From Methylotenera_A sp036676175 (GTDB taxonomy: Bacteria; Pseudomonadota; Gammaproteobacteria; Burkholderiales; Methylophilaceae), in NCBI GenBank assembly GCA_036676175.1, contig JAKFDL010000104.1, forward strand, positions 1 to 64,000: a DNA stretch of 64,000 bases. The letters run 5' to 3'. The position numbers and the translations under genes are program-made. Below are positions 18,801-26,473 of this stretch, one piece after another (position 1 is the first letter of the stretch; every line of letters starts with the position of its first letter). Under the pieces are notes generated by a model, which was not told the origin of the DNA, did no database searches, and saw only the letters and a program-made list of their open reading frames with translations.

Positions 18801-19041
18801 AGCCGAAGGTCGCCCACATGTCGTCGACATGATTAAGAATAACGAAATCAGTTTTATCGTTAACGTGACTGAAGACAAAAAAGCAGTGGCAGACAGTTAC
18901 GAAATTCGCCGCAGCGCATTGCAAAATAAAGTAACTTATTACACAACGCTGGCAGGGGCTAAGGCTGCCTGCATCGGCATGGCGCATATGCAAGAGTTAC
19001 AAGTTGAGTCACTGCAAGACTTGCATAAAAAGCTGACATAA
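15838..19041 (+). CDS. carB: Carbamoyl-phosphate synthase large subunit
   Basis: Makes carbamoyl phosphate from bicarbonate, ATP and CarA-derived ammonia. The 1,067 residues show the expected duplicated ATP-grasp architecture: an N-terminal carboxyphosphate half (IIGAGPIVIGQACEFDYSG, IIRPSFTMGGSGGG) and a carbamoyl half (VLGGGPNRIGQGIEFDYCC, VVRPSYVLGGRAMEIV). The C-terminal 130 residues form the MGS-like allosteric domain (LVATKGTAKAL). Length is close to that of the Escherichia coli enzyme (1,073). It is followed by a terminator before greA. Confidence 0.98.
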   Translation: MGKRTDIKSILIIGAGPIVIGQACEFDYSGAQACKALREEGYRVILVNSNPATIMTDPEMADATYIEPITWKVVEKIIAKERPDALLPTMGGQTALNCALDLDKHGVLAKYNVEMIGASKEAIDKAEDRQKFKEAMTKIGLGSARSSIAHSMEEALQVQASIGYPAIIRPSFTMGGSGGGIAYNREEFITICERGLDASPTKELLIEESMLGWKEYEMEVVRDKADNCIIICSIENLDPMGVHTGDSITVAPAQTLTDKEYQIMRNASLAVLREIGVDTGGSNVQFAINPDDGRMIVIEMNPRVSRSSALASKATGFPIAKVAAKLAVGFTLDELKNDITGGATPASFEPSIDYVVTKIPRFAFEKFPQADSRLTTQMKSVGEVMAIGRTFQESFQKALRGLEVGVDGLDEVSNDIDRIIKEMGEPGPERIWYVGDAFRLGMSIEQIFNISKIDPWFLAQIKDIIDRETALKGKHIADLDRDALFQLKRRGFSDRRLATLLETDQHAVRAYRQAHNIRPVYKRVDTCAAEFSTNTAYMYSSYEQVCEAAPTDKKKIMVLGGGPNRIGQGIEFDYCCVHAAFAMRDDGYETIMVNCNPETVSTDYDTSDRLYFEPVTLEDVLEIVHIEKPVGVIVQYGGQTPLKLARGLEKAGVPIIGTTPDAIDRAEDRERFQKMLQDLGLKQPPNRTARTPEAALIAANEIGYPLVVRPSYVLGGRAMEIVHEQSQLERYMREAVKVSNDSPVLLDRFLNDALEIDVDAICDGEDVLIGGIMQHVEQAGVHSGDSACSLPPYSLSKELQDELREQTVKMALALGVKGLMNVQFAIQGTTVYVLEVNPRASRTVPFVSKACGLQLAKIAARCMAGQSLKSQGVTKEVIPPYFSVKEAVFPFIKFPGVDTILGPEMKSTGEVMGVGATFAEAFVKAQLGASEKLPKGGRAFISVRNEDHQKVVDIAQDLDKLGFTLVATKGTAKALMGHGLTVTPVNKVAEGRPHVVDMIKNNEISFIVNVTEDKKAVADSYEIRRSALQNKVTYYTTLAGAKAACIGMAHMQELQVESLQDLHKKLT

Positions 19042-19066
19042 AATAAACTCATCAATAACTTATAAA

Positions 19067-19100
19067 AAACCACGCTCAACTGGGTGTGGTTTATTTTTTT
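19067..19100 (+). terminator. Intrinsic terminator after carB
   Basis: AAACCAC (19067-19073) pairs with GTGGTTT (19086-19092), followed by ATTTTTTTT. It separates carAB from greA. Confidence 0.8.
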
Positions 19101-19125
19101 TACTTTAAAGATTGGCAATAAAAGT

Positions 19126-19608
19126 ATGGCATTAATACAAATCCCCGTTACCGTTAAAGGCGCAGAAATGCTCAAGCTAGAGCTACAACGCTTGCGCAGT
19201 GAAGATAGGCCCAGTGTTATTTTGGCGATTGCTGAGGCACGTGCACAGGGCGATTTATCTGAAAATGCAGAATATGAAGCGGCTAAAGAAAAGCAAAGCT
19301 TTATTGAAGGTCGTATTGCAGAATTGGAATCGAAACTTTCTAACTTGCAAGTAATCGATCCCGCCACTTTAAACGCGGAAGGCCGTGTGGTGTTTGGTGC
19401 GACGGTTAGATTTGAAGATTTAGACTCAGGCGAAGCCAAAACCTATCAGATTGTGGGTGAAGATGAAGCGGATATTAAAGGTGGTAAGGTTTCAGTTGGC
19501 TCGCCAATCGCACGTGCTTTAATCGGTAAATCGGAAGGCGAAATTGCCGAAGTGCAATCGCCAGGCGGCATTAAAGAGCTAGAAGTGCTCGAAGTCAGCT
19601 ATATCTAA
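19126..19608 (+). CDS. greA: Transcription elongation factor GreA
   Basis: Rescues stalled RNA polymerase by stimulating transcript cleavage. I use the ATG at 19126, giving MALIQIPVTVKGAEML and a normal 160-residue protein; an upstream in-frame start at 19084 lies inside the carB terminator. The N-terminal coiled coil carries the signature ARAQGDLSENAEYEAAKE, whose acidic residues sit at the coiled-coil tip. The C-terminal globular domain includes VGEDEADIKGGKVSVGSPIARALIGK. A DUF4149 gene begins 3 bp after its stop. Confidence 0.97.
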   Translation: MALIQIPVTVKGAEMLKLELQRLRSEDRPSVILAIAEARAQGDLSENAEYEAAKEKQSFIEGRIAELESKLSNLQVIDPATLNAEGRVVFGATVRFEDLDSGEAKTYQIVGEDEADIKGGKVSVGSPIARALIGKSEGEIAEVQSPGGIKELEVLEVSYI

Positions 19609-19611
19609 ACC

Positions 19612-20049
19612 ATGCTAGTGCGCTTAAATTTAATCGTCGTTACGCTATGGGTAGGTGCGCTGTGGATGACAGGACTGACAGCCTATGTATTATTCGACAC
19701 GTTGCAGGATAAACAATTAGCAGGCAACCTAGCGGGAAAACTATTCACTATTGTCAGTTATATTGGCGCAGTCAGTGCGTTATATTTGCTGATTCAGCGC
19801 CTGTTGGATTACGGCACCGCTAGCTTGAAGCAAGGCTTTTTTTGGGCGGTGTTTTTTATGTTGCTACTGATTTTGGCGGGCCATTTTGGTATTCAGCCCT
19901 TGTTGGCACAATTAAAAACGGATGCACTGCCGAACGGCGTCATGCAAAGCGTATTTGCCAGCCGATTTAAAACTTGGCATGGCGTGGCGAGCGTGGCTTA
20001 TTTGGTGCAGTGTTTGCTCGGTTTTGTGCTTGTACTCAGGGTAAGGTAA
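19612..20049 (+). CDS. DUF4149 domain membrane protein
   Basis: A 145-residue inner-membrane protein with four predicted helices (about 5-25, 45-62, 72-92 and 122-142). WVGALWMTGLTAYVLF at the start and FKTWHGVASVAYLVQCLLG near the end fit DUF4149, a family of unknown function often found beside greA or yhbY in betaproteobacteria. It starts 3 bp after greA, so the two are probably co-transcribed. A bidirectional hairpin follows. Confidence 0.85.
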   Translation: MLVRLNLIVVTLWVGALWMTGLTAYVLFDTLQDKQLAGNLAGKLFTIVSYIGAVSALYLLIQRLLDYGTASLKQGFFWAVFFMLLLILAGHFGIQPLLAQLKTDALPNGVMQSVFASRFKTWHGVASVAYLVQCLLGFVLVLRVR

Positions 20050-20059
20050 CAATGACAAT

Positions 20060-20083
20060 CGATGCCCTATAGGGCATCGCTTT
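20060..20083. terminator. Bidirectional terminator between DUF4149 gene and yhbY
   Basis: A perfect 20-bp palindrome at 20060-20079 (CGATGCCC arm, centre TATA) followed on the plus strand by CTTTTA. It lies between two convergent genes. Confidence 0.75.
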
Positions 20084-20391
20084 TATAGTTTTGGAATGTG
20101 AATTTTTGCTTTTTCTTTCACTGTTTCACTGGCGCGATAAATTACCAGCTGCTTACCAATGTGATGTACCGCTACTGCATTCGTTTTGCTGCAAATTTCA
20201 ACATAGATGGCTTTACGTGCGTCGCGGTCATCGCCCGCCACCTGAATTTTAATCAACTCATGCGCGTTTAAATTAAGCTCAATTTCCTTGATAATATTGT
20301 CGGTCAGCCCGTTGTTGCCTATCATCACCACAGGGTTTAAGCTGTGCGCTAAGCCGCGTAAATGCGCAATTTGTTTATTCGTTAATTTCAT
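20083..20391 (-). CDS. yhbY: YhbY-family CRM-domain RNA-binding protein
   Basis: A small (102 residues) ribosome-assembly-associated protein. The ATG at 20389-20391 (MKLTNKQIAHLRGLAHSL) is preferred because AAGG lies 6 nt upstream; two earlier in-frame ATGs are less well placed. The single CRM domain carries the family GxxG loop MIGNNGLTDNII. It is divergent from rlmE, as in Escherichia coli. The intergenic region holds three 11-bp-spaced repeats. Confidence 0.93.
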   Translation of the reverse strand: MKLTNKQIAHLRGLAHSLNPVVMIGNNGLTDNIIKEIELNLNAHELIKIQVAGDDRDARKAIYVEICSKTNAVAVHHIGKQLVIYRASETVKEKAKIHIPKL

Positions 20392-20441
20392 GGTCATCCT
20401 TAATAATGGACGCATTTTAACATGAAGCCCGCCTTGCTAAT

Positions 20442-20470
20442 ATGAAAGCGATATGAAAGCAGCATGAAAG
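20442..20470. repeat. Three ATGAAAG repeats at exact 11-bp spacing
   Basis: ATGAAAG occurs at 20442-20448, 20453-20459 and 20464-20470; the third is the start of rlmE. On the minus strand they read CTTTCAT three times with 4-bp spacers, which is the geometry of a PHO box with G replaced by T. No -10 lies at the expected distance towards yhbY, so a PhoB role is doubtful. Confidence 0.5.
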
Positions 20471-21081
20471 TAAGCAAAACCAGCAAGGCCTGGATGCAAG
20501 AGCATCTAAATGACGAATTTGTGAAACGCGCGCAAAAAGAAGGCTATCGTGCACGCGCCGCTTATAAGCTGACTGAGATTGACGACAAAGACAAGCTCAT
20601 CAAACCAGGTATGACCATTGTCGATTTGGGCTCTACACCTGGCAGTTGGTGCCAAGTTGCAGTGCAGCGTCTTAAGGGTCAAGGTAAAGTCATTGCGCTG
20701 GATATTTTGGAGATGCAACCGATTGCAGGCGTGGAGTTTATTCAAGGAGATTTTCGCGAAGAAACGGTGCTTAAACAGTTAGAGGCCAAATTAAATAATA
20801 AGTCGGTAGACCTTGTAATCGCCGATATGGCACCCAACATAAGTGGTATCAGTGACGTAGACCAAGCTGGCGCCATGTATTTAACGGAATTGGCATTAGC
20901 GTTTAGCCAGCAGTGGTTGAAACCAAATGGTAATTTTTTGGTCAAGGTGTTCATCGGTGCTGGTTTTGATGACATGGTAAAAGTGATGCGACAGCAGTTT
21001 GCTAAAGTTGTCACACGCAAGCCGAAAGCCTCGCGCGACCGTAGTAGTGAAGTTTATTTGCTTGGCATAGGTAAAAAGTAG
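20464..21081 (+). CDS. rlmE: 23S rRNA 2'-O-ribose U2552 methyltransferase RlmE (FtsJ/RrmJ)
   Basis: Methylates U2552 of 23S rRNA late in 50S assembly using S-adenosylmethionine. The 205-residue enzyme has RARAAYKLTEID with the first catalytic Lys, the SAM loop VDLGSTPGSWCQVA, the catalytic Asp in VIADMAPNISG, and FLVKVFIGAGFDD with the second catalytic Lys, followed by KPKASRDRSSEVYLLG. It precedes ftsH by 120 bp, the common rlmE-ftsH-folP-glmM order. Confidence 0.97.
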   Translation: MKVSKTSKAWMQEHLNDEFVKRAQKEGYRARAAYKLTEIDDKDKLIKPGMTIVDLGSTPGSWCQVAVQRLKGQGKVIALDILEMQPIAGVEFIQGDFREETVLKQLEAKLNNKSVDLVIADMAPNISGISDVDQAGAMYLTELALAFSQQWLKPNGNFLVKVFIGAGFDDMVKVMRQQFAKVVTRKPKASRDRSSEVYLLGIGKK

Positions 21082-21201
21082 TTAAAAATTGATGGAAAAA
21101 TAAATCTGTAATAGTAAGTCGGAATAGGTTTAGAATTAAAGTAACTAAAATTAGAGTAATAAGTAAGCAGTAAAACAATTGTGTTTTATAAGGAATAGGC
21201 T

Positions 21202-23091
21202 TTGAACAACATCGCAAAAAGTATTGCAATTTGGTTGGTGGTCGCATTAGTGCTGATGACTGTGTTTAACCAGTTTTCTGGTCAAGGTAAAGCAGACAGC
21301 CAGGTTAAATACTCACAATTTATGCAAGAAGTAAAAGATGGCCGAATTGCCAGTGTGCAAATTGATGGTCGTGTGGTGCGCGGCAAAACGCAAGAAGGCA
21401 AAGAGTTCAGCACCTACGCACCAAATGATCTATGGATGGTAAACGACTTGCTCAAATACAATGTGCAAGTAGAAGCTAAGCCAGAGCAGCAGCGTTCATT
21501 GCTGATGGATATTTTCATGTCATGGTTCCCGATGATATTACTGATTGGCGTGTGGATATTCTTTATGCGTCAAATGCAGGGCGGTGGTAAGGGCGGTGGT
21601 CCATTTTCCTTCGGCAAGAGTAAAGCGCGCCAGCTAGACGAAAGTTCAAATCAAACGACTTTTGCCGATGTGGCAGGTTGTGATGAAGCCAAAGAGGAAG
21701 TCACTGAATTAGTCGACTTCTTGAAAGAGCCGACTAAATTCCAGAAATTAGGTGGTCGCATTCCACGCGGAGTTTTGCTGGTTGGCCCACCAGGTACTGG
21801 TAAAACTTTGTTGGCGCGTGCAATTGCGGGTGAAGCGAAAGTGCCATTCTTCTCTATCTCAGGTTCTGATTTCGTCGAGATGTTTGTAGGCGTGGGTGCA
21901 GCGCGCGTACGTGATATGTTTGAAACTGCCAAAAAGAACTCACCTTGCATTATATTTATTGATGAAATTGATGCAGTAGGTCGTAGCCGTGGTGCAGGTA
22001 CTGGTGGTGGTAACGATGAGCGTGAGCAAACATTGAACCAGTTATTGGTAGAAATGGATGGTTTTGAAGCCAGCTCTGGCGTCATTATTATTGCTGCAAC
22101 CAACAGAGCTGACGTGTTAGATAAGGCTTTATTGCGTCCAGGCCGTTTTGACCGCCAAGTCATGGTGGGCTTGCCCGATATCAAAGGTCGCGAACAAATC
22201 TTACTTGTCCATATGCGTAAAGTGCCAATTGACCCCGATGTCAAAGCCGATATTATCGCGCGTGGTACGCCTGGTTTTAGCGGTGCAGATTTAGCTAATT
22301 TGGTGAATGAAGCCGCTTTGTTTGCCGCGCGTCGCAATAAACGCACGGTGGATATGGAAGATTTTGAGGATGCAAAAGACAAAATCTACATGGGCCCTGA
22401 ACGTAAATCCATGGTGATGCGCGAAGAAGAGCGCCGCAATACTGCCTATCATGAAAGTGGGCATGCGGTAGTGGCTAAACTGCTACCCAAGGCAGACCCC
22501 GTGCATAAAGTCACGATCATGCCACGTGGCTGGGCATTGGGTTTAACTTGGCAACTACCTGAGTTTGATCGCATCAGTAACTACAAAGACAAGATGTTGG
22601 AAGAAATCTCGATTCTATTCGGTGGTCGTATCGCTGAAGAAATCTTTATGCATCAAATGAGTACTGGTGCATCAAACGACTTTGAACGTGCCACTAAATT
22701 GGCGCGTGATATGGTGACTAAATATGGCATGAGTGATGCACTTGGTACCATGGTGTATGCAGGTAGCGAACAAGATTCATTTTTTGGCAACATGAGTTCT
22801 AAAACGGTATCCGAAGCGACGCAGCAAAAAGTAGACGGTGAAATTCGCCGTATTCTGGATGAGCAATATGCGATTGCACGTAAATTGCTAGAAGATAACC
22901 GTGATAAAGTAGAAGCGATGACTGCTGCATTAATGGAATATGAAACTATTGATGCAGATCAAATCAACGATATCATGGCCAGTCTTCCAGTGCGCGCGCC
23001 TAAACCCCGCCAGCCTAAGATTAAGCCGGGCGATACTGGCTCCCCTGGCAATAGCGCTACACCAGTGCCGCAACCAACTGCAAAAAGCTAG
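21202..23091 (+). CDS. ftsH: ATP-dependent zinc metalloprotease FtsH
   Basis: Membrane-anchored AAA+ protease that degrades misfolded membrane proteins and regulators. The start is TTG at 21202 behind AAGGA. Two membrane helices (about 5-24 and 104-122) flank a periplasmic domain. The AAA domain has Walker A GPPGTGKT (195-202), Walker B IIFIDEIDAVG and SRH GRFDRQ. The M41 zinc site is HESGH near residue 415. The tail is Pro/Gly rich. The 629-residue length is usual. A terminator separates it from folP. Confidence 0.98.
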   Translation: MNNIAKSIAIWLVVALVLMTVFNQFSGQGKADSQVKYSQFMQEVKDGRIASVQIDGRVVRGKTQEGKEFSTYAPNDLWMVNDLLKYNVQVEAKPEQQRSLLMDIFMSWFPMILLIGVWIFFMRQMQGGGKGGGPFSFGKSKARQLDESSNQTTFADVAGCDEAKEEVTELVDFLKEPTKFQKLGGRIPRGVLLVGPPGTGKTLLARAIAGEAKVPFFSISGSDFVEMFVGVGAARVRDMFETAKKNSPCIIFIDEIDAVGRSRGAGTGGGNDEREQTLNQLLVEMDGFEASSGVIIIAATNRADVLDKALLRPGRFDRQVMVGLPDIKGREQILLVHMRKVPIDPDVKADIIARGTPGFSGADLANLVNEAALFAARRNKRTVDMEDFEDAKDKIYMGPERKSMVMREEERRNTAYHESGHAVVAKLLPKADPVHKVTIMPRGWALGLTWQLPEFDRISNYKDKMLEEISILFGGRIAEEIFMHQMSTGASNDFERATKLARDMVTKYGMSDALGTMVYAGSEQDSFFGNMSSKTVSEATQQKVDGEIRRILDEQYAIARKLLEDNRDKVEAMTAALMEYETIDADQINDIMASLPVRAPKPRQPKIKPGDTGSPGNSATPVPQPTAKS

Positions 23092-23121
23092 CTAAAAAGA
23101 CGTTATTGAAAAGGTGTTAAG

Positions 23122-23152
23122 ATAAGGGCTGATTTATTAGCCCTTATTTTTT
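23122..23152 (+). terminator. Intrinsic terminator between ftsH and folP
   Basis: ATAAGGGCT (23122-23130) pairs with AGCCCTTAT (23139-23147) around an 8-nt loop, followed by TTTTT. It ends only 8 bp before the folP ATG, so read-through may feed folP. Confidence 0.8.
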
Positions 23153-23159
23153 ATTAGCT

Positions 23160-23981
23160 ATGATATTTAACTGTGGGAATTTCCAGCTGGATTTAAGCCA
23201 GCCTAAAGTGATGGGTATTGTGAATGTCACACCAGATTCATTTTCTGATGGCGGCAAGTTTTCACAAACCAATTTAGCCATTGCGCATGCAGTTAAACTG
23301 GCAGAAGAGGGTGCCAGCATTTTAGATATCGGCGGAGAGTCCACGCGCCCCAATGCCACCCCAGTCGGTCTGCAAGAAGAGCTGGATCGCGTGATTCCAG
23401 TAATAGAAGTACTGGTTAATCAGGTCAATATTCCCATTTCCATCGACACTTACAAGCCAGCTGTGATGCAAGCTGCGATAGCTGCGGGCGCCAGCATGGT
23501 GAATGATGTGCGTGCTTTGCAGGAGCATGGCGCTCTAGAAGTTATTGCAAAGTCTAATGTGGGCTTATGCCTCATGCATATGCAGGGCACACCGCAAACC
23601 ATGCAGCAAAATCCGCAATATGATGATGTGGTAGATGATATAAAAACCTTCTTAAATACACGCTTGCAAGCTTGTCTCCAAGCAGGTTGCAAGCCTGCTA
23701 ACATCTTACTTGACCCAGGGTTTGGCTTTGGAAAAACGCGTGAGCAAAATATTACCTTGCTGCAAAACTTGGAAAGTTTTGCAGATTTGTGCCAGCCGTT
23801 GCTGGTAGGGCTATCGCGAAAATCGGTATTAGGGCAAGTGACTGGAAATGATGTAGACGCACGGCTTTACGCCAGCATTGCGGCCAGTGTGATAGCCGCG
23901 ATGAAGGGTGCTAAAATACTGCGGGTGCATGATGTAAAAGCGACTGTTGAGGCCCTAAAAGTAGTCACAGCTATTCAATAA
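23160..23981 (+). CDS. folP: Dihydropteroate synthase
   Basis: Condenses p-aminobenzoate with the pterin pyrophosphate in folate synthesis and is the sulfonamide target. The 273 residues include the signature MGIVNVTPDSFSDGG, DIGGESTRP, PISIDTYKP and the C-terminal LVGLSRKSVLG. The ATG at 23160 has no clear ribosome site because it follows the ftsH terminator directly. It lies 31 bp before glmM on the same strand. Confidence 0.97.
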   Translation: MIFNCGNFQLDLSQPKVMGIVNVTPDSFSDGGKFSQTNLAIAHAVKLAEEGASILDIGGESTRPNATPVGLQEELDRVIPVIEVLVNQVNIPISIDTYKPAVMQAAIAAGASMVNDVRALQEHGALEVIAKSNVGLCLMHMQGTPQTMQQNPQYDDVVDDIKTFLNTRLQACLQAGCKPANILLDPGFGFGKTREQNITLLQNLESFADLCQPLLVGLSRKSVLGQVTGNDVDARLYASIAASVIAAMKGAKILRVHDVKATVEALKVVTAIQ

Positions 23982-24012
23982 ACAAAAATAAATAAATATA
24001 ACCAGGCAGATT

Positions 24013-25374
24013 ATGAGCAAACAATATTTCGGTACCGATGGCATTCGCGGCAAAGTGGGCGAGCACCCAATCACGCCAGATTTCGTGATGCGTTTGGGTT
24101 ACGCGGCAGGCCGTGTGCTAGCTACGGCAGATTCAAAAACGAAACGTCCAGCGGTGCTAATAGGGAAAGATACGCGTATTTCAGGCTATATGTTTGAGGC
24201 AGCACTAGAAGCGGGTTTGTCGGCTGCGGGTGTTGATGTATTGCTGGTAGGGCCAATGCCAACGCCAGCGGTGGCCTACCTGACACGCGCCCTGCGCGCG
24301 CAAGCAGGCATCGTGATTTCAGCTTCACACAACCCGTATTATGATAACGGTATCAAGTTTTTCTCGGCCGAAGGTGCAAAATTGCCGGATGCGATTGAGC
24401 ATGCGATTGAGGCAGAGTTAGATAAACCGATGCAGGTAATGGAATCGGCCAAGCTAGGTAAGGCGAGACGTATCGATGACGCAGCTGGACGCTATATAGA
24501 GTTTTGTAAAAGCACCTTCCCCAGTCATTTAGATTTGCATGGCCTAAAAATCGTGCTGGATTGTGCGCATGGTGCCACCTATCATGTCGCGCCACCTGTA
24601 TTCCATGAGCTGGGCGCAGAGGTGATTGCCATTGGTAACAAGCCAGATGGCTTGAATATTAACGAACAAGTGGGTTCTACACATCCGCAAGCTTTACAAA
24701 AAGCGGTAGTGGAACATCAAGCCGATTTAGGCATTGCCTTTGATGGCGATGGCGATCGCGTGATGATGGTGGATGCAGGCGGTAATCTGCTGGATGGTGA
24801 TCAGCTTTTGTATATTATTGCGCTGAGTTTATATGCCAAAGGCAAGCTTAAAGGCGGCGTAGCGGGCACACTCATGACCAACTTAGCGCTAGAGCACGCG
24901 TTGGCAAAACACCAGATTCCATTTGCACGTGCCAACGTCGGTGATCGGTATGTGCTAGAACTGTTGAATGAAAAAAATTGGAAATTGGGTGGCGAAAATT
25001 CTGGGCATATCCTCACGCTAGATAAACACACTAGTGGCGATGCAATTATTGCCGCATTGCAAGTGCTGCATGCAATAAAACAAAGCGGTAAAACTCTCAC
25101 GCAAATGCGTGCAGAGCTTGTGTTGTATCCGCAAGTGCTGATTAACGTGACATACCAACCTAAAGCAAACCAAGCAAAACTAGATTTGAATATGCCACAA
25201 CTGCAAAATGCAGTTAAAAGTGCTGAGGCAGAGTTAAAGGGCACAGGCCGTGTGTTACTGCGTGCATCAGGCACTGAGCCAAAAATTCGCGTGATGGTAG
25301 AAGGCCAAGATGCAAAATTGGTGCAAAAACTGGCGGAAGAAATTACGGAAGTAGTTAAAAAAGTAGCAGAATAG
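24013..25374 (+). CDS. glmM: Phosphoglucosamine mutase
   Basis: Converts glucosamine-6-phosphate to glucosamine-1-phosphate for peptidoglycan and LPS precursors. The 453 residues include YFGTDGIRGK, the phosphoserine loop ISASHNPYYDNGIKFF (S105 is the phosphorylated residue), the magnesium site FDGDGDRVMMVD and the sugar/phosphate loops GENSGHI and RASGTEPKIRVMVEG. It completes the rlmE-ftsH-folP-glmM group. Confidence 0.97.
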   Translation: MSKQYFGTDGIRGKVGEHPITPDFVMRLGYAAGRVLATADSKTKRPAVLIGKDTRISGYMFEAALEAGLSAAGVDVLLVGPMPTPAVAYLTRALRAQAGIVISASHNPYYDNGIKFFSAEGAKLPDAIEHAIEAELDKPMQVMESAKLGKARRIDDAAGRYIEFCKSTFPSHLDLHGLKIVLDCAHGATYHVAPPVFHELGAEVIAIGNKPDGLNINEQVGSTHPQALQKAVVEHQADLGIAFDGDGDRVMMVDAGGNLLDGDQLLYIIALSLYAKGKLKGGVAGTLMTNLALEHALAKHQIPFARANVGDRYVLELLNEKNWKLGGENSGHILTLDKHTSGDAIIAALQVLHAIKQSGKTLTQMRAELVLYPQVLINVTYQPKANQAKLDLNMPQLQNAVKSAEAELKGTGRVLLRASGTEPKIRVMVEGQDAKLVQKLAEEITEVVKKVAE

Positions 25375-25426
25375 AGCAAGCGATTAATTACGATGCTGAC
25401 CCTTAATTAGTTTAAGATTTCCAATT

Positions 25427-26326
25427 GTGAAACAAGAGTTGAACAAAAAAATTATTTACAAACTAGTCTTTATTTTATTATCTGCCACGTCGGGTTGTGC
25501 TTCGACATCTACAATAGTAGATGAGTTTGTGAAATATAATAATGACCCTAAAGCATTAAGAGTCATTGCACAAATATGTATCCCAAACAAGACTGCTTAC
25601 TTTGACACCTTGAATGTTGACGTGACAGACCTTCCTGCAAACTTATCACGCCTGCAAATTCAAAAACTATTTCAAGATGCTGTGGCCTACAAGGCTGGAG
25701 AAGGATTTACAAATTCTTATAGGTCTGATTCCACCAATAGGGAATATCAAACAGCTAGACTGTGGCGCAAACCTGTAAATTCTAGTGACTTTCCTCGAAG
25801 CTGGATTGTTGCTACCCATGTAAATAATGTCAAAGGTAATATGAGCGAGACTGGTGTGACAGGAGGATACCTAAACGATAGTACTGAAAAAAATCAGCCA
25901 GTATTTTTTGGTAATCTCAGCCATAGACCAGAAGATATTCTCGCAGTGATGGTTATGCCGCCTGGAGAAGGGAGTGGGGGGTTACGCAAATTTTGGTTTA
26001 AATTACCGAAAGAAATTAGCAAAAACAAATATACGCCGTGGATGAGTTCATTATCAGAAGAAGATAGGGAAAATCAGCTTGGAAGAGCTCCAATATTTAT
26101 GTTACTGGCACATGAAAAGCCTATGCCTTTATATGAAGTCAAGGATAGAGAGAACGCACCCAAGGTGCGATACAGCCTAATGACTATGGATGAATATGAT
26201 AAATACTCACAATATGGCAGACGGGCTATGAATGCTGCACAACTTCAGTTCATGGTGGGCAATCCATCGGACAACGAACCTAAGCATTACGTACCCGCAA
26301 AGCGCGAAAGCATTCCTCCATGTTGA
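25427..26326 (+). CDS. Hypothetical lipoprotein
   Basis: A 299-residue protein I do not recognise. It starts at GTG 25427 without a clear ribosome site. The signal MKQELNKKIIYKLVFILLSA ends in a lipobox (TSGC, Cys24), so it is predicted to be a lipoprotein. The mature part is mixed alpha/beta with no repeats or obvious catalytic motif; residues about 155-210 include EDILAVMVMPPGEGSGGLR. Codon use is more AT-rich than in the flanking glmM, suggesting an accessory or transferred gene. It stands alone, convergent with the esterase-like gene. Confidence 0.65.
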   Translation: MKQELNKKIIYKLVFILLSATSGCASTSTIVDEFVKYNNDPKALRVIAQICIPNKTAYFDTLNVDVTDLPANLSRLQIQKLFQDAVAYKAGEGFTNSYRSDSTNREYQTARLWRKPVNSSDFPRSWIVATHVNNVKGNMSETGVTGGYLNDSTEKNQPVFFGNLSHRPEDILAVMVMPPGEGSGGLRKFWFKLPKEISKNKYTPWMSSLSEEDRENQLGRAPIFMLLAHEKPMPLYEVKDRENAPKVRYSLMTMDEYDKYSQYGRRAMNAAQLQFMVGNPSDNEPKHYVPAKRESIPPC

Positions 26327-26473
26327 TGACGGTGGTGGTATTAAATTGATGCGTTAAATATTGGGTTGCGTTTCTAAAAATATATGCCCTGCAACCTGCA
26401 TGGATATTGGTCTGCAGGCCAATGATTTTTAGTAATTAAAGATGTAACAATGTGTCAATTTCACTGCGCAACA

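Noticed and set aside
21651..22382. 243-codon open frame antisense to ftsH
   Set aside because: Lies wholly inside the conserved AAA domain of ftsH; composition is that of a shadow frame.
24801..25379. 192-codon open frame antisense to glmM
   Set aside because: Shadow of glmM with no ribosome site or motif.
26360..26460. Short palindromes between the lipoprotein and esterase genes (GGTTGC...GCAACC, TTGGTCTGCAGGCCAA)
   Set aside because: Arms are short or imperfect and no T run follows; not enough to call terminators.
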